A DNA stretch of 26,352 nt from a virus: IMG/VR virus record IMGVR_UViG_3300010300_000090, positions 1 through 26,352 of that record; one strand, 5' to 3'. The notes under the pieces were generated by a model that was not told where the DNA came from, did no database searches, and saw only the letters and a program-made list of their open reading frames with translations. Below are positions 17,163 through 25,411 of this stretch, piece after piece (the stretch's first letter is position 1; the number at the start of each line of letters is the position of its first letter). The position numbers and the translations under genes were made by a program.

Positions 17163-19088
17163 TTACTCAGTATCAACCAATATTGCTTTAGCAAATGATT
17201 CTTCTGGGTCAAATCGAATTACGTTGTTTAACTTGGCAACCACTGCTGATTCATTAGCAGGCACTGCAAAAATTTTAATATAATTTCTAGCATTAGGAAT
17301 TGACTGTACTCTAAGTCCACTAATATTCACGATACCTTTAGAAGCATCGTAAGATCCTATGTTGCTAACTAAAACCTTACCTGTAATCGAGACTAGTTCC
17401 AAATCACTAGAAGGTTTGCTATCAAATACTACTGGGTTTCTACCAGGAAGGGATATTCTAGTTCTTTTATCTAACTTATTCCTAATGAAGCAGGTCTGAT
17501 TTCTGTATATAAACAGACTGCTTGTAATTGTAGGTTCAATCACCAGAGTAGATTCTCTTAACGACACTGGAAACGTCAACACATGATTTTGATTCAAATT
17601 AAATGTAGGGGTTATTCTTCTATTAATTTTTATGTTCGATCTAGAAGAAAGTACCGATGGGTTAGTTGAATCAATCCTGGTTAACAAGTTAGATCTTCGG
17701 AAAACTTGGTCAAACTTACCTGTGTTTTCTAAGAAGTACTGGTCGATTGCTGATTGTACGTTTGCCCGAATAGTCGATTCTGTCAATCCTGTAAGAGAAG
17801 GGTTCCATTGAAAAAATGTTTGAGCAGAAATATAAGTTACTTCTGGATCAGTAAATTTTAAATCGAAGGAAGCAATTGAGAAGTCGTCTGCCAAATCGAG
17901 GATACCACGACGAACGTTGTCTATGGTTGCGTTAGTGAGATTATCTTTAAATACAATTGAAGTAAAGACCGAACCATAATCTGGTAGAGGATCGTCCTCG
18001 CCTCCCCAAGATTTTATATCGTTAATAAAAGCAGAATACTTTTTCAAGATTAGCGCAGAATAATCAGTTGCAGTCACCATTCTATTCTGTGCGGCATATT
18101 GATACGGTGCGTTAAGTCTCATTGATTCCAGACTTTCTTTACCACCGCCACCAGCAGATCTAGTTCGAACAGCAATGGTAACGTCTTCATTCGAGATCTC
18201 TACATCAGAGTTGCCAGCAACCTCAGGAGCGAAATTAATAGTTGTATTTAAAGTCAAGGTTGGTATGTTATTGGCAAGTTCACCATTAGTTCTTAGATAG
18301 TTTACATTAATCACATTACCAGCGACTGGCGCTTGTCCTAAGGAATTACCGTTTCCGAATGTAAGTTCGTAAAATCCATTAGGCGATTCTCTTAAAACAT
18401 ACAAACGAGAAAGTTCAGTAATTGTAGTTGCGTCCAAAAGGTTAGTGTGTTCTGTAGAACTTCCACCAGTAGAAGCTGCTTCTTGGTTTTCAAAAACTTT
18501 TACAATTGCAGTAGAAATATCCATATCAACGTCAGGAATTACATAAACTGCATCTTCAACATCGCCTACAATAAATTGTATGTCTACTTCTTCACCTTCA
18601 AAAACTCTGATAGGTTGCGAAGGATCGTCTAAAGGAGCGAACTTATATGCTTCGCCTTCTCTAGAAGTAGCAGAGATAGATTCCCTATTACTGAAAGTGT
18701 AGTCTAATCCATCTTTAGTTCCGCGAAGAATTAACTCGCCAGGATTAATTATTTGTGTATTAGCAATACCAACTACGTCTACTGTATTAATTGTTAAGTT
18801 GACGGTCGCTTCTGGCGATTTTTTAGATCCTGGGACATAACCCAAAGATTCAGCAAGGGAAACTACAGATGGGCGCAACTGAGCAGTGACAAGGTAGGAT
18901 TCATTTAAAGCAAAGTTTGCTATGAGTGCATTCAAATGCGTGTTGTAGGCGAGTACATCAAGTATATTAGAAATACCCGATCCTTCAAAATCATAATCAT
19001 TAAACTCATCAGTATTCTTCAAAGAATTCTTTAGAGTTTCCTTGATCTCTTGAAAGTCTAATTTTGTAGAAGTTATAGTTGTCGCCAT
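17163..19088 (-). CDS. 6: Baseplate wedge protein gp6
   Basis: 641 residues, close to T4 gp6 (660). The N terminus is characteristic of the family in T4-likes: LDFQEIKETLKNSLK, DYDFEGSGISNILDVLAYNT (31-50), AQLRPSVVSLAESLGYVPGS (69-88). Later landmarks are FGNGNSLGQAPVAGNVINVN (244-263) and NAPYQYAAQNRMVTATDYSA (326-345), the J/gp6-type core that pairs with gp7. gp6 dimers form the ring joining wedges around the hub. The start codon overlaps the gp25 stop by one base (TAATG), indicating coupled translation. Confidence 0.93.
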   Translation of the reverse strand: MATTITSTKLDFQEIKETLKNSLKNTDEFNDYDFEGSGISNILDVLAYNTHLNALIANFALNESYLVTAQLRPSVVSLAESLGYVPGSKKSPEATVNLTINTVDVVGIANTQIINPGELILRGTKDGLDYTFSNRESISATSREGEAYKFAPLDDPSQPIRVFEGEEVDIQFIVGDVEDAVYVIPDVDMDISTAIVKVFENQEAASTGGSSTEHTNLLDATTITELSRLYVLRESPNGFYELTFGNGNSLGQAPVAGNVINVNYLRTNGELANNIPTLTLNTTINFAPEVAGNSDVEISNEDVTIAVRTRSAGGGGKESLESMRLNAPYQYAAQNRMVTATDYSALILKKYSAFINDIKSWGGEDDPLPDYGSVFTSIVFKDNLTNATIDNVRRGILDLADDFSIASFDLKFTDPEVTYISAQTFFQWNPSLTGLTESTIRANVQSAIDQYFLENTGKFDQVFRRSNLLTRIDSTNPSVLSSRSNIKINRRITPTFNLNQNHVLTFPVSLRESTLVIEPTITSSLFIYRNQTCFIRNKLDKRTRISLPGRNPVVFDSKPSSDLELVSITGKVLVSNIGSYDASKGIVNISGLRVQSIPNARNYIKIFAVPANESAVVAKLNNVIRFDPEESFAKAILVDTE

Positions 19089-19597
19089 TATCGTAACCTG
19101 TTCATGTTAACTCTTGCGGTAAACACTCCGTCAGAATTGTCTATTTCAAATTCTACTACTATCGCTATGGTGTTTCTTAGACTATCCCGACCAAATACGT
19201 TTGCTGCTCCTGCTTTTACTAATTTTTCGCTATCATAAAACTTAACATCAGTAACAGTAACTCTTGGTTCATCTCTTTCTAATGCTGCAATTATTCGCTG
19301 TTTCAAAAATCTTTCTGAATATGACTCAACCATGTCAAACAACATTGCACGAAGATTACCGCCAAAATTTGGCGTAAATGGTTTTTCTAATCTGTTAGTC
19401 AGTAATATATTTTCTACAGACTGAATCACCGCAGCAACATCTGTTTTCTTAAATATATCGCCTTGCCTAATTCCCTGCTCGTTGATAGACCCCGACTTGG
19501 CAGTAAACGTAAGATCAATGTCTTTGTAATCAATTTGTTTACCAGTAACCAATCGTTTGTCGTTGGTAAGTCCTGGTGTAATCCTTCTGAGCGCCAT
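19088..19597 (-). CDS. 25: Baseplate wedge protein gp25 (GPW/gp25 family)
   Basis: 169 residues. NRLEKPFTPNFGGNLRAMLF (68-87) and the ERDEPRV core with EPR at 110-112 are the hallmark of the GPW/gp25 family, whose EPR motif supports interaction with sheath and wedge. T4 gp25 has 132 residues; the extra length is at the N terminus (ITPGLTNDKR...) and the C terminus. First gene after the late promoter at 19628-19635, and coupled to gp6 by a TAATG overlap. gp25 bridges the wedge to the first sheath ring. Confidence 0.94.
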   Translation of the reverse strand: MALRRITPGLTNDKRLVTGKQIDYKDIDLTFTAKSGSINEQGIRQGDIFKKTDVAAVIQSVENILLTNRLEKPFTPNFGGNLRAMLFDMVESYSERFLKQRIIAALERDEPRVTVTDVKFYDSEKLVKAGAANVFGRDSLRNTIAIVVEFEIDNSDGVFTARVNMNRLR

Positions 19598-19627
19598 TAT
19601 TGTTATTATCCAATGGGTTGATACATC

Positions 19628-19635
19628 TATTTATA
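19628..19635 (-). promoter_or_regulatory. T4-type late promoter (TATAAATA)
   Basis: The minus strand reads CCAGTATAAATAGATG in the 44-base gap before gp25. The exact TATAAATA core ends 30 bases before the ATG at 19597. It shares the preceding G (GTATAAATA) with the other two late promoters in the window. Confidence 0.8.
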
Positions 19636-19641
19636 CTGGCA

Positions 19642-22023
19642 TCAATCAGTTATTTCAATAAGATCAGCACCAGATAATAATTGTCTATTGAAATAAGTAC
19701 AGACCTTCATTTCAAATGTTGCCTTAAAGTCTTTTTCAATTTTAGGCATAACAACTAAAAGTTGTTGGGTCATAACATTATCTGGTCTGGTGTAATCATA
19801 ATCTAGACTTAATTGATCATAAAAGAACAGATCGCGGATATGTAGCGATAACTCAAAGGTTGCGCTGTAGTCGATCTTTCCTCGAGAGTTATAAAGAGTG
19901 TACGCGCATGCGCGACCCTCATACTTCAACTCATTAATATATGGCGTTCCTTGTACGACTGATTTTTGACAACTACCGCCATCTTCTTTTCGATACGGTT
20001 CTCTCCAATATCTCCTGATAGCAGGTTCAGTTGTGGAACCATCATACTTTCTACGAATACCATTCGCTGGATTGTAATATCCTTCCGTAACCTGCAATCT
20101 AAAATCTTTAAATTCCTTCAATGACGCAACGCCTTCCATTAACCATGCATGCAGATAAAACTGTCGCGCGAGGTCTTGCCTGTCTTTTACGATAGGCACA
20201 AATTCTAAACTGGTTTTAGATCCTGGTGCGCCAAAGAACTTAGACATGGTGCTAGACTTAGACAACCTAGTTTTACTTGTGATTGGCGCATCCATTTTAT
20301 CTGGGTTATATAAAGGATCTGCCAAAATAGTTCTACTCGCCGCTTGTTTATTTTTAGGTGTAAAAGTCTTTGATGCGCGTTCTACTGGGTTGCCCAGAAG
20401 CGTGTAACCGAATCTCGGAATAGGTACGCTCGTGCCAGTTCTTTTAATTTCATATGGTGCTGATGGTCCTGGATCTTTATATTTTGGACTTAATCTATTT
20501 TCATCAAGCAAAGATTGAATACACTTAGGACCATCAGTCTGCCCTTCAGGAGAAGTTTGTATATCGTTAGCACCGTCCATTGTTCTCAACTTGGAGCGAA
20601 TCTCTGGCGTTTCTGGAGTCCAGTTGAAATAATAAGTGTACGTGTCGTTTTTTGCAATTTTATCTTCTAGAATACCGTCTTCATCAACGTAGACCTTACG
20701 AACTGCATATGGCGAAGTCTTGTTCCAAACTTCCCACCATTTAGTTGGGTTGCCATAATAATCATACAACGGTTCGTGCCCTACAACATTTTCTGAGTGC
20801 GGACTAGACATGGCATAACCTTGGTTCAGTCCTCCTGGTAATCCTGATATGACCCAAAAATCTGGGTCGTCGTTTAGTATACTACCGTCTTGCTCCATTG
20901 ATTGTAGAACTACATGATTATCTGGTGCATTCCATCCCCAAGTAAAATCATAATCTGGTTTTAAGTTCATGGGTGATGGAGTAAATGGTCCTGCGCTTCC
21001 TATCCCTGATGCAGTCAAAGCATTAGTAGCAGCATGCGCTGAATGAGAGTGTTCTGCGAACTTAGAAAATTTTGCAGTCCATGCTTCTAGAGCACGACCG
21101 ACTAAGTTGCCATGAAACACAGTATTCTTTCCTTGCGTATCATCGCCGCCACCTGTAAACAATGATCCAAAGAAATGAAAATCTTCGCCGCCAATCTTTC
21201 CCTTACGCCCAATAATAGAAATCTTTTCAGAAGAGAATGTGGTGAATCCACCGCATGCAGTAGTAAGGTGTTTTTCCGCTGTCATCCTAATACCGCGACG
21301 AGCATTAGGAATAATATCTTTATTGGACAAGATACGGAAATCGCCCTTCGTGATAATTTTATGTTCGCTGGCAGTAAAATCTACAACATCGCCCCAAACT
21401 TTTCTATCCATATTGCCGCGAACAATTGTTTGGTGTGTGTCTCCAGTTTCAGTAATGTAAGAACCATGAATCGAATGATTATGATTCGCGCCAATATCGA
21501 CGTTCATAGTACCGCCAACAGTCAGATTATAGTTTCCGTTAACTGTTAGATTCATGTCTCCGTCGTATGTTATGTTTCCTTCACCCTGCACGATAACTTC
21601 ATGATCTGCACCGACTACTTGAATCTGATGAGTACGAGAAGCGACTAGAACTGACCCGTCTTGTTTAAGTTCAACACCAGCACCAGTATGATGTTTAATA
21701 AGAATTCTCTGATTGCCAGGAGTATCGTCTATCTCAAAAGAATGCCCTGATGGTGTTTCGTTTGCTTGATTAAAGGGATATATGGAGGTCGTGCCAACAG
21801 GAATATCAAAACTGACATTCATAGTGCTGCCACGCATCCAAAGATCGTTTACTTTTATACCGCGCCCAGCAGCACTTACATTGCTAGAAAACCAATTGTA
21901 TCGTAAAGGATATTCACCTGTAGGGTCAACTGATCCGTCTAAAGGGATTCCTGTAGTGAGTTCTTGGCTTTCGCTGTTAGCGTCCTTAATTCGATCTGTT
22001 ATTTTATTAGAACCAGTAGTCAT
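19642..22023 (-). CDS. Beta-helical baseplate spike/needle protein (gp5 C-terminal-like) with unusual C-terminal domain
   Basis: 793 residues. Residues ~90-280 form short beta-strand repeats (DGSVLVASRTHQIQVVGADH, NLTVNGNYNLTVGGTMNVDI) of the kind that build the triple-stranded needle of T4 gp5 and VgrG. A His-rich segment follows (AEHSHSAHA, 323-331). Residues ~350-610 are Trp/Tyr/Pro-rich and I do not recognise them. Residues ~615-745 carry LQVTEGYY (643-650) and LKYEGRACAYTL (699-710), which resemble the VTEGW ... LHYEGRAVDIT core of the Hedgehog/M15 peptidase fold but lack its zinc-binding His and Asp. It overlaps the amidase gene by one base (TAATG); GGAG lies 11 bases upstream. Expected to sit under the hub as the membrane-puncturing spike. 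Confidence 0.75.
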   Translation of the reverse strand: MTTGSNKITDRIKDANSESQELTTGIPLDGSVDPTGEYPLRYNWFSSNVSAAGRGIKVNDLWMRGSTMNVSFDIPVGTTSIYPFNQANETPSGHSFEIDDTPGNQRILIKHHTGAGVELKQDGSVLVASRTHQIQVVGADHEVIVQGEGNITYDGDMNLTVNGNYNLTVGGTMNVDIGANHNHSIHGSYITETGDTHQTIVRGNMDRKVWGDVVDFTASEHKIITKGDFRILSNKDIIPNARRGIRMTAEKHLTTACGGFTTFSSEKISIIGRKGKIGGEDFHFFGSLFTGGGDDTQGKNTVFHGNLVGRALEAWTAKFSKFAEHSHSAHAATNALTASGIGSAGPFTPSPMNLKPDYDFTWGWNAPDNHVVLQSMEQDGSILNDDPDFWVISGLPGGLNQGYAMSSPHSENVVGHEPLYDYYGNPTKWWEVWNKTSPYAVRKVYVDEDGILEDKIAKNDTYTYYFNWTPETPEIRSKLRTMDGANDIQTSPEGQTDGPKCIQSLLDENRLSPKYKDPGPSAPYEIKRTGTSVPIPRFGYTLLGNPVERASKTFTPKNKQAASRTILADPLYNPDKMDAPITSKTRLSKSSTMSKFFGAPGSKTSLEFVPIVKDRQDLARQFYLHAWLMEGVASLKEFKDFRLQVTEGYYNPANGIRRKYDGSTTEPAIRRYWREPYRKEDGGSCQKSVVQGTPYINELKYEGRACAYTLYNSRGKIDYSATFELSLHIRDLFFYDQLSLDYDYTRPDNVMTQQLLVVMPKIEKDFKATFEMKVCTYFNRQLLSGADLIEITD

Positions 22024-23501
22024 TAGAACTTTTTCTCCATAACATCAGGGTCTTTGGTCAATACATCTGGTCCTTGCCCCTCAAGTGCCTTTAGGATATC
22101 CTGAGGCGACAATGCAGGGTCATTCGGTGGATCAAGGTATAATGATTGCTTATTGAAATTATTGTACGCATAGTCTCGTACATCAAATCCTGGGTCGTCT
22201 TGGGACACATCTACGTCCATATGACCGAGTGCCTGACCACCAGGATACTGGTCAAAAAACGTGCGAAATATTTGATACAAACTTTTATATTGAGATTGGG
22301 TTATGCTTCTGGCAGATACTTCGATTTCTAACTCTCTGGTGTCAGAAGGAACATTCACACCGCCGACTAAACACACTCCGATAGAGTATGCATTATGATT
22401 GTTAATTGGACAATGATTACCGACTGTATTTAAAGGAACTCCCCTTTCAACTGCTCCGTCTCTACGAATAATTAAATGATAGGCATTATCCCCAAATCCT
22501 GTTATTTCTGTTAATTGTGCAGCAGTTAAGTTTGCGTTCGTAAAAGTTTCTGACCAGTGAACAATTATCTCAGAAATATCACGCGTCATACTTGCCATTT
22601 CCGCTTCAAGTTCTTCTACTGAAGAAATATATTTACCACCAGCTTGTACATTACTCCCGTCTATCTCATAACTAGGAGGACCAATCAATTCTAGTTCGGT
22701 CACTTCAGTCAACCCTAGTATGGTTCCTTTTATAGATCCAATCGCGTCAGTGTATTCTCCTAAAGCATTAGGACCACCGTTGATTCCTTGTATCGCAGCG
22801 CCAGCGAGCTCGTTCGCCTTCTCCACTGATTGTTCAGCAGTGTCAATGATTCCTGATGCATCTGCCACGTCTTTTATAGATTCTAAAACTTGTTCTGAAG
22901 TGTATTCTCCGGCGATATCATTAACAGTGATTAAATCTTGTTGTGATAAAATTTTATTAACAACAATTGTAGTAGCATCATTGACAGAAGCAGGATTACC
23001 ATTAATATTAGTAATACCATTAGTTCTTAACGTGTCGTTAATTAATGATTTGGTGTCGTTAATAATTCCATTTGCTGCGTTTTGAGCGAATCCTGGCAAT
23101 CCCAATCTAAGGACTTCTTGATCTACTGCCCCAGTAATTTGTAATAACTTATTTTCGTACTTAGATGTTATATTTGCTAATTGATTCTCAATGTTAATAG
23201 AAGGCGATTTGCCAGTCAAAATTCCTCCTATGTCAGTAGTGCGAAGTACATTAGCAAGAGTTTCAACACTCATTCCTGGCGTCGAACCAATCATCAACTC
23301 CGCTACTTGGTCATACAACTGCGCAGTAGGGTTGTTATTATTACGTTTTAGTGTCTCAGTAACAAGTTTATCTATCGCAGTTTTAGTCTCAGCGGGTAAG
23401 GTTCCACCTGTAAGAGCATCGAATGCATCATCGGAACCGTTCGCCGTGACAAGTGACTGCGCGATTAACGTGTTAAAAGAACTTTGCGTCGGAATTGCCA
23501 T
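22023..23501 (-). CDS. Hub-associated protein with C-terminal N-acetylmuramoyl-L-alanine amidase domain
   Basis: 492 residues. Residues 1-~295 are helical, Asn/Thr/Ala-rich and unrecognised. Residues ~308-445 form an Amidase_2/PGRP domain: SEIIVHWSET gives the first zinc ligand (His315), AYHLIIRRDGAVERG is the central strand (Tyr341-His342), SIGVCLVGG the core strand, and GHMDV plus DDPGFDV supply His427 and Asp436. The third ligand is Asp as in AmpD/AmiD, not Cys as in T7 lysozyme. The domain would cleave the amide bond between N-acetylmuramic acid and the stem peptide. Position in the spike/hub operon points to local peptidoglycan opening during infection rather than host lysis. AAGGA is 10 bases from the ATG. 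No signal peptide. Confidence 0.85.
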   Translation of the reverse strand: MAIPTQSSFNTLIAQSLVTANGSDDAFDALTGGTLPAETKTAIDKLVTETLKRNNNNPTAQLYDQVAELMIGSTPGMSVETLANVLRTTDIGGILTGKSPSINIENQLANITSKYENKLLQITGAVDQEVLRLGLPGFAQNAANGIINDTKSLINDTLRTNGITNINGNPASVNDATTIVVNKILSQQDLITVNDIAGEYTSEQVLESIKDVADASGIIDTAEQSVEKANELAGAAIQGINGGPNALGEYTDAIGSIKGTILGLTEVTELELIGPPSYEIDGSNVQAGGKYISSVEELEAEMASMTRDISEIIVHWSETFTNANLTAAQLTEITGFGDNAYHLIIRRDGAVERGVPLNTVGNHCPINNHNAYSIGVCLVGGVNVPSDTRELEIEVSARSITQSQYKSLYQIFRTFFDQYPGGQALGHMDVDVSQDDPGFDVRDYAYNNFNKQSLYLDPPNDPALSPQDILKALEGQGPDVLTKDPDVMEKKF

Positions 23502-23507
23502 ATTAAA

Positions 23508-24512
23508 TTAGTCCTTGGGAACTTCATTAACAGGAGAAATAAAGTTTACGATACCATCGATCTTGTCCTTCACAAACTTTAGTCCATTGTTAGGAGGATA
23601 GTTACCAACGTCTTTCGCAAGTTGCGGTGTACTACCATCATACATACCGTTTGACCCTTCTTTGATAACATTTTCAAGCATGTTCTTCACGCTCTTTGCT
23701 GACGCTGCATTAATAACTCTCCATGGATAATTATTTCTCTCGTTATCTAAGTGATACACGATATCATCATTATCTGCATCTGCTTTATCTCCCTGCCTTT
23801 CTCTTACTTGATCACCACCAATAGTGTAAGTGATCGTACCATAGAACCAAGCAACGGGGTCGCTGTATGTAGCAGGAATACCATTCGGTTCTTTCCAAGT
23901 TCCGTTAACAATCGTTGGGTTTACCTCTGGCGCAAGTTTCGAAAGATATCCATGCTTCCAACCTTGGTCCCCCCAACCAGGAGCCGCTCCACCAGCAGTA
24001 GTGGGTGGAGTTCTTCCTGGATTTCCAGTCCCATTAAGACCTGTTTTTGGTTCATACCAAAAAGTGTATGTTTCGCCAGTAACTCTTTCAAACAGAAATT
24101 TCTGCGTTCCGGAATAGTTTACCTGATGAAACTCATCATCGTACATGTGATCGCCTGGCTTGCCGCCCTGCTCTTTCCAGTATTCGGGCAACTCCATTTC
24201 ACCATGTACATAAAGCATGCCCGTGCCATATGTTAGATGATCAATATCAGGAACTTCTTCAGTTAACGAAACCCAACCATCTGCTCTGTCATGATGAGTT
24301 GGTCGCATATCATTATAGGGGTGTTTACCGAAAGAGTTTAAATTACCTGTTCTCTCAAAGTCTCGAACACTGTATCTACCTATATTCGATAAGTTTTCTA
24401 TTAACCATTGCTTAATTCTATCAGCATGTACCTTTTCAAGATCACGTAAACCGATTCTCTCAAAAAAGTTTTTGATATATAAATTTATTTCGCTGAGATT
24501 TATTCTGGCCAT
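23508..24512 (-). CDS. Hub-operon protein of unknown function
   Basis: 334 residues; I do not recognise a family. The N-terminal ~60 residues are helical (INLSEINLYIKNFFERIG, RIKQWLIENLSNIG). Residues ~65-157 are rich in His, Tyr, Trp and acidic residues (MLYVHGEMELPEYW, GETYTFWYEPKTG). A Gly/Pro-rich linker spans ~158-182, followed by a second beta-rich part (DPVAWFYGTITYTIGG) and a C-terminal helix. Its ATG overlaps the gp5-like gene's TAA by one base (TAATG), and six bases separate it from the amidase gene. Position between gp5-like and amidase genes suggests a structural or adaptor part of the hub. There is no signal peptide, transmembrane helix or enzyme motif. Confidence 0.7.
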   Translation of the reverse strand: MARINLSEINLYIKNFFERIGLRDLEKVHADRIKQWLIENLSNIGRYSVRDFERTGNLNSFGKHPYNDMRPTHHDRADGWVSLTEEVPDIDHLTYGTGMLYVHGEMELPEYWKEQGGKPGDHMYDDEFHQVNYSGTQKFLFERVTGETYTFWYEPKTGLNGTGNPGRTPPTTAGGAAPGWGDQGWKHGYLSKLAPEVNPTIVNGTWKEPNGIPATYSDPVAWFYGTITYTIGGDQVRERQGDKADADNDDIVYHLDNERNNYPWRVINAASAKSVKNMLENVIKEGSNGMYDGSTPQLAKDVGNYPPNNGLKFVKDKIDGIVNFISPVNEVPKD

Positions 24513-25411
24513 TATCTTGCCCCAAGTCCACCATATATTGCCTTCGCTTTAGATATGGCAGAACCTTCACTATAAGCGAGTCTAGTATCAACATAATATT
24601 TTGACAATGCAGCAACCATTCCATTACCTTTTTCTTCGATGCCGTCTATTTTGGCGCCATATAAAGAACCTTCAATTTCCCTAGCACGAAGCAACTTGGA
24701 CATTGCAATAGATCTTGCAGTCTTAAGTTCATGAAGAACATAAAGCAATTGCCCTTCAAAGTCACTAGCATCTCTTGCGGGAGCGAGTCTACGGATATAA
24801 GCATAGAAGCGATTATATCTAGGGGAGTTTGGTATCCAACCTGCGATTCCTACTCCATTACTCACATTATTCGGATCGAGTCCACTTATTTCATCTAAGA
24901 CGCCTGTTATAGAAGAAGCTTGTTTCGCGTTAAATCCGTTATCAATAAAGTATCTGGCAACATCACCTGCTGGTCTAGCAGAAGTTGTTAATATTGGGTC
25001 AACTGCTTCAGCATTAGATTGATTAAATTCATAAGTAAATGGATTAGTCGCCATATCCTCACGATTCGATGCTTGTACTGTAGTAGGAAATTCGATACGA
25101 GGCAATGACCCAAGCACAAGAGGCAATTGAGAAGTAGCACCGTCTAAGAAAAATCCAAACACTAATGCACCAGGAAGTATTTGTGCGCTCGTTCCTAAAC
25201 CCGAAACTCCATAAGTATCTCCTGGGTTCATAACTTGCGCCCAAGGAAGATCTCTTTGTGGTATACCAGTCTTATCGGTATTATCGGTATGAATTCCATG
25301 TATCCGAATTTGTACCCTACCCTCTAGTCCATAAGGGGGAGTGTTGTCGATAACATTCGCAACAAACCATCGGATATCGTCGCCATAATATTCATAATTC
25401 CAAGTTTTCAA
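24512..25411 (-). CDS. 5: gp5-like baseplate hub protein: OB fold plus lysozyme-like domain
   Basis: 299 residues. Residues ~14-105 form the gp5/VgrG-type OB fold: WFVANVIDNTPP, LEGRVQIRIHGIH, LPWAQVMNPG, VFGFFLDGATSQLPLVLGSL. Residues ~148-245 look like the phage tail lysozyme family (VARYFIDNGFNAKQASSITG, SGLDPNNV, GVGIAGW, HELKTARS). The expected catalytic Glu of the AESG motif aligns with Ile175, although Glu174 is adjacent. There is no C-terminal beta-helix, unlike T4 gp5 (575 residues); that part is encoded two genes further on. The start is TTG at 25411, overlapping the hub stop as TTGA, with GGAGG 9 bases upstream. The first ATG (codon 61) would remove most of the OB fold. Confidence 0.83.
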   Translation of the reverse strand: MKTWNYEYYGDDIRWFVANVIDNTPPYGLEGRVQIRIHGIHTDNTDKTGIPQRDLPWAQVMNPGDTYGVSGLGTSAQILPGALVFGFFLDGATSQLPLVLGSLPRIEFPTTVQASNREDMATNPFTYEFNQSNAEAVDPILTTSARPAGDVARYFIDNGFNAKQASSITGVLDEISGLDPNNVSNGVGIAGWIPNSPRYNRFYAYIRRLAPARDASDFEGQLLYVLHELKTARSIAMSKLLRAREIEGSLYGAKIDGIEEKGNGMVAALSKYYVDTRLAYSEGSAISKAKAIYGGLGAR

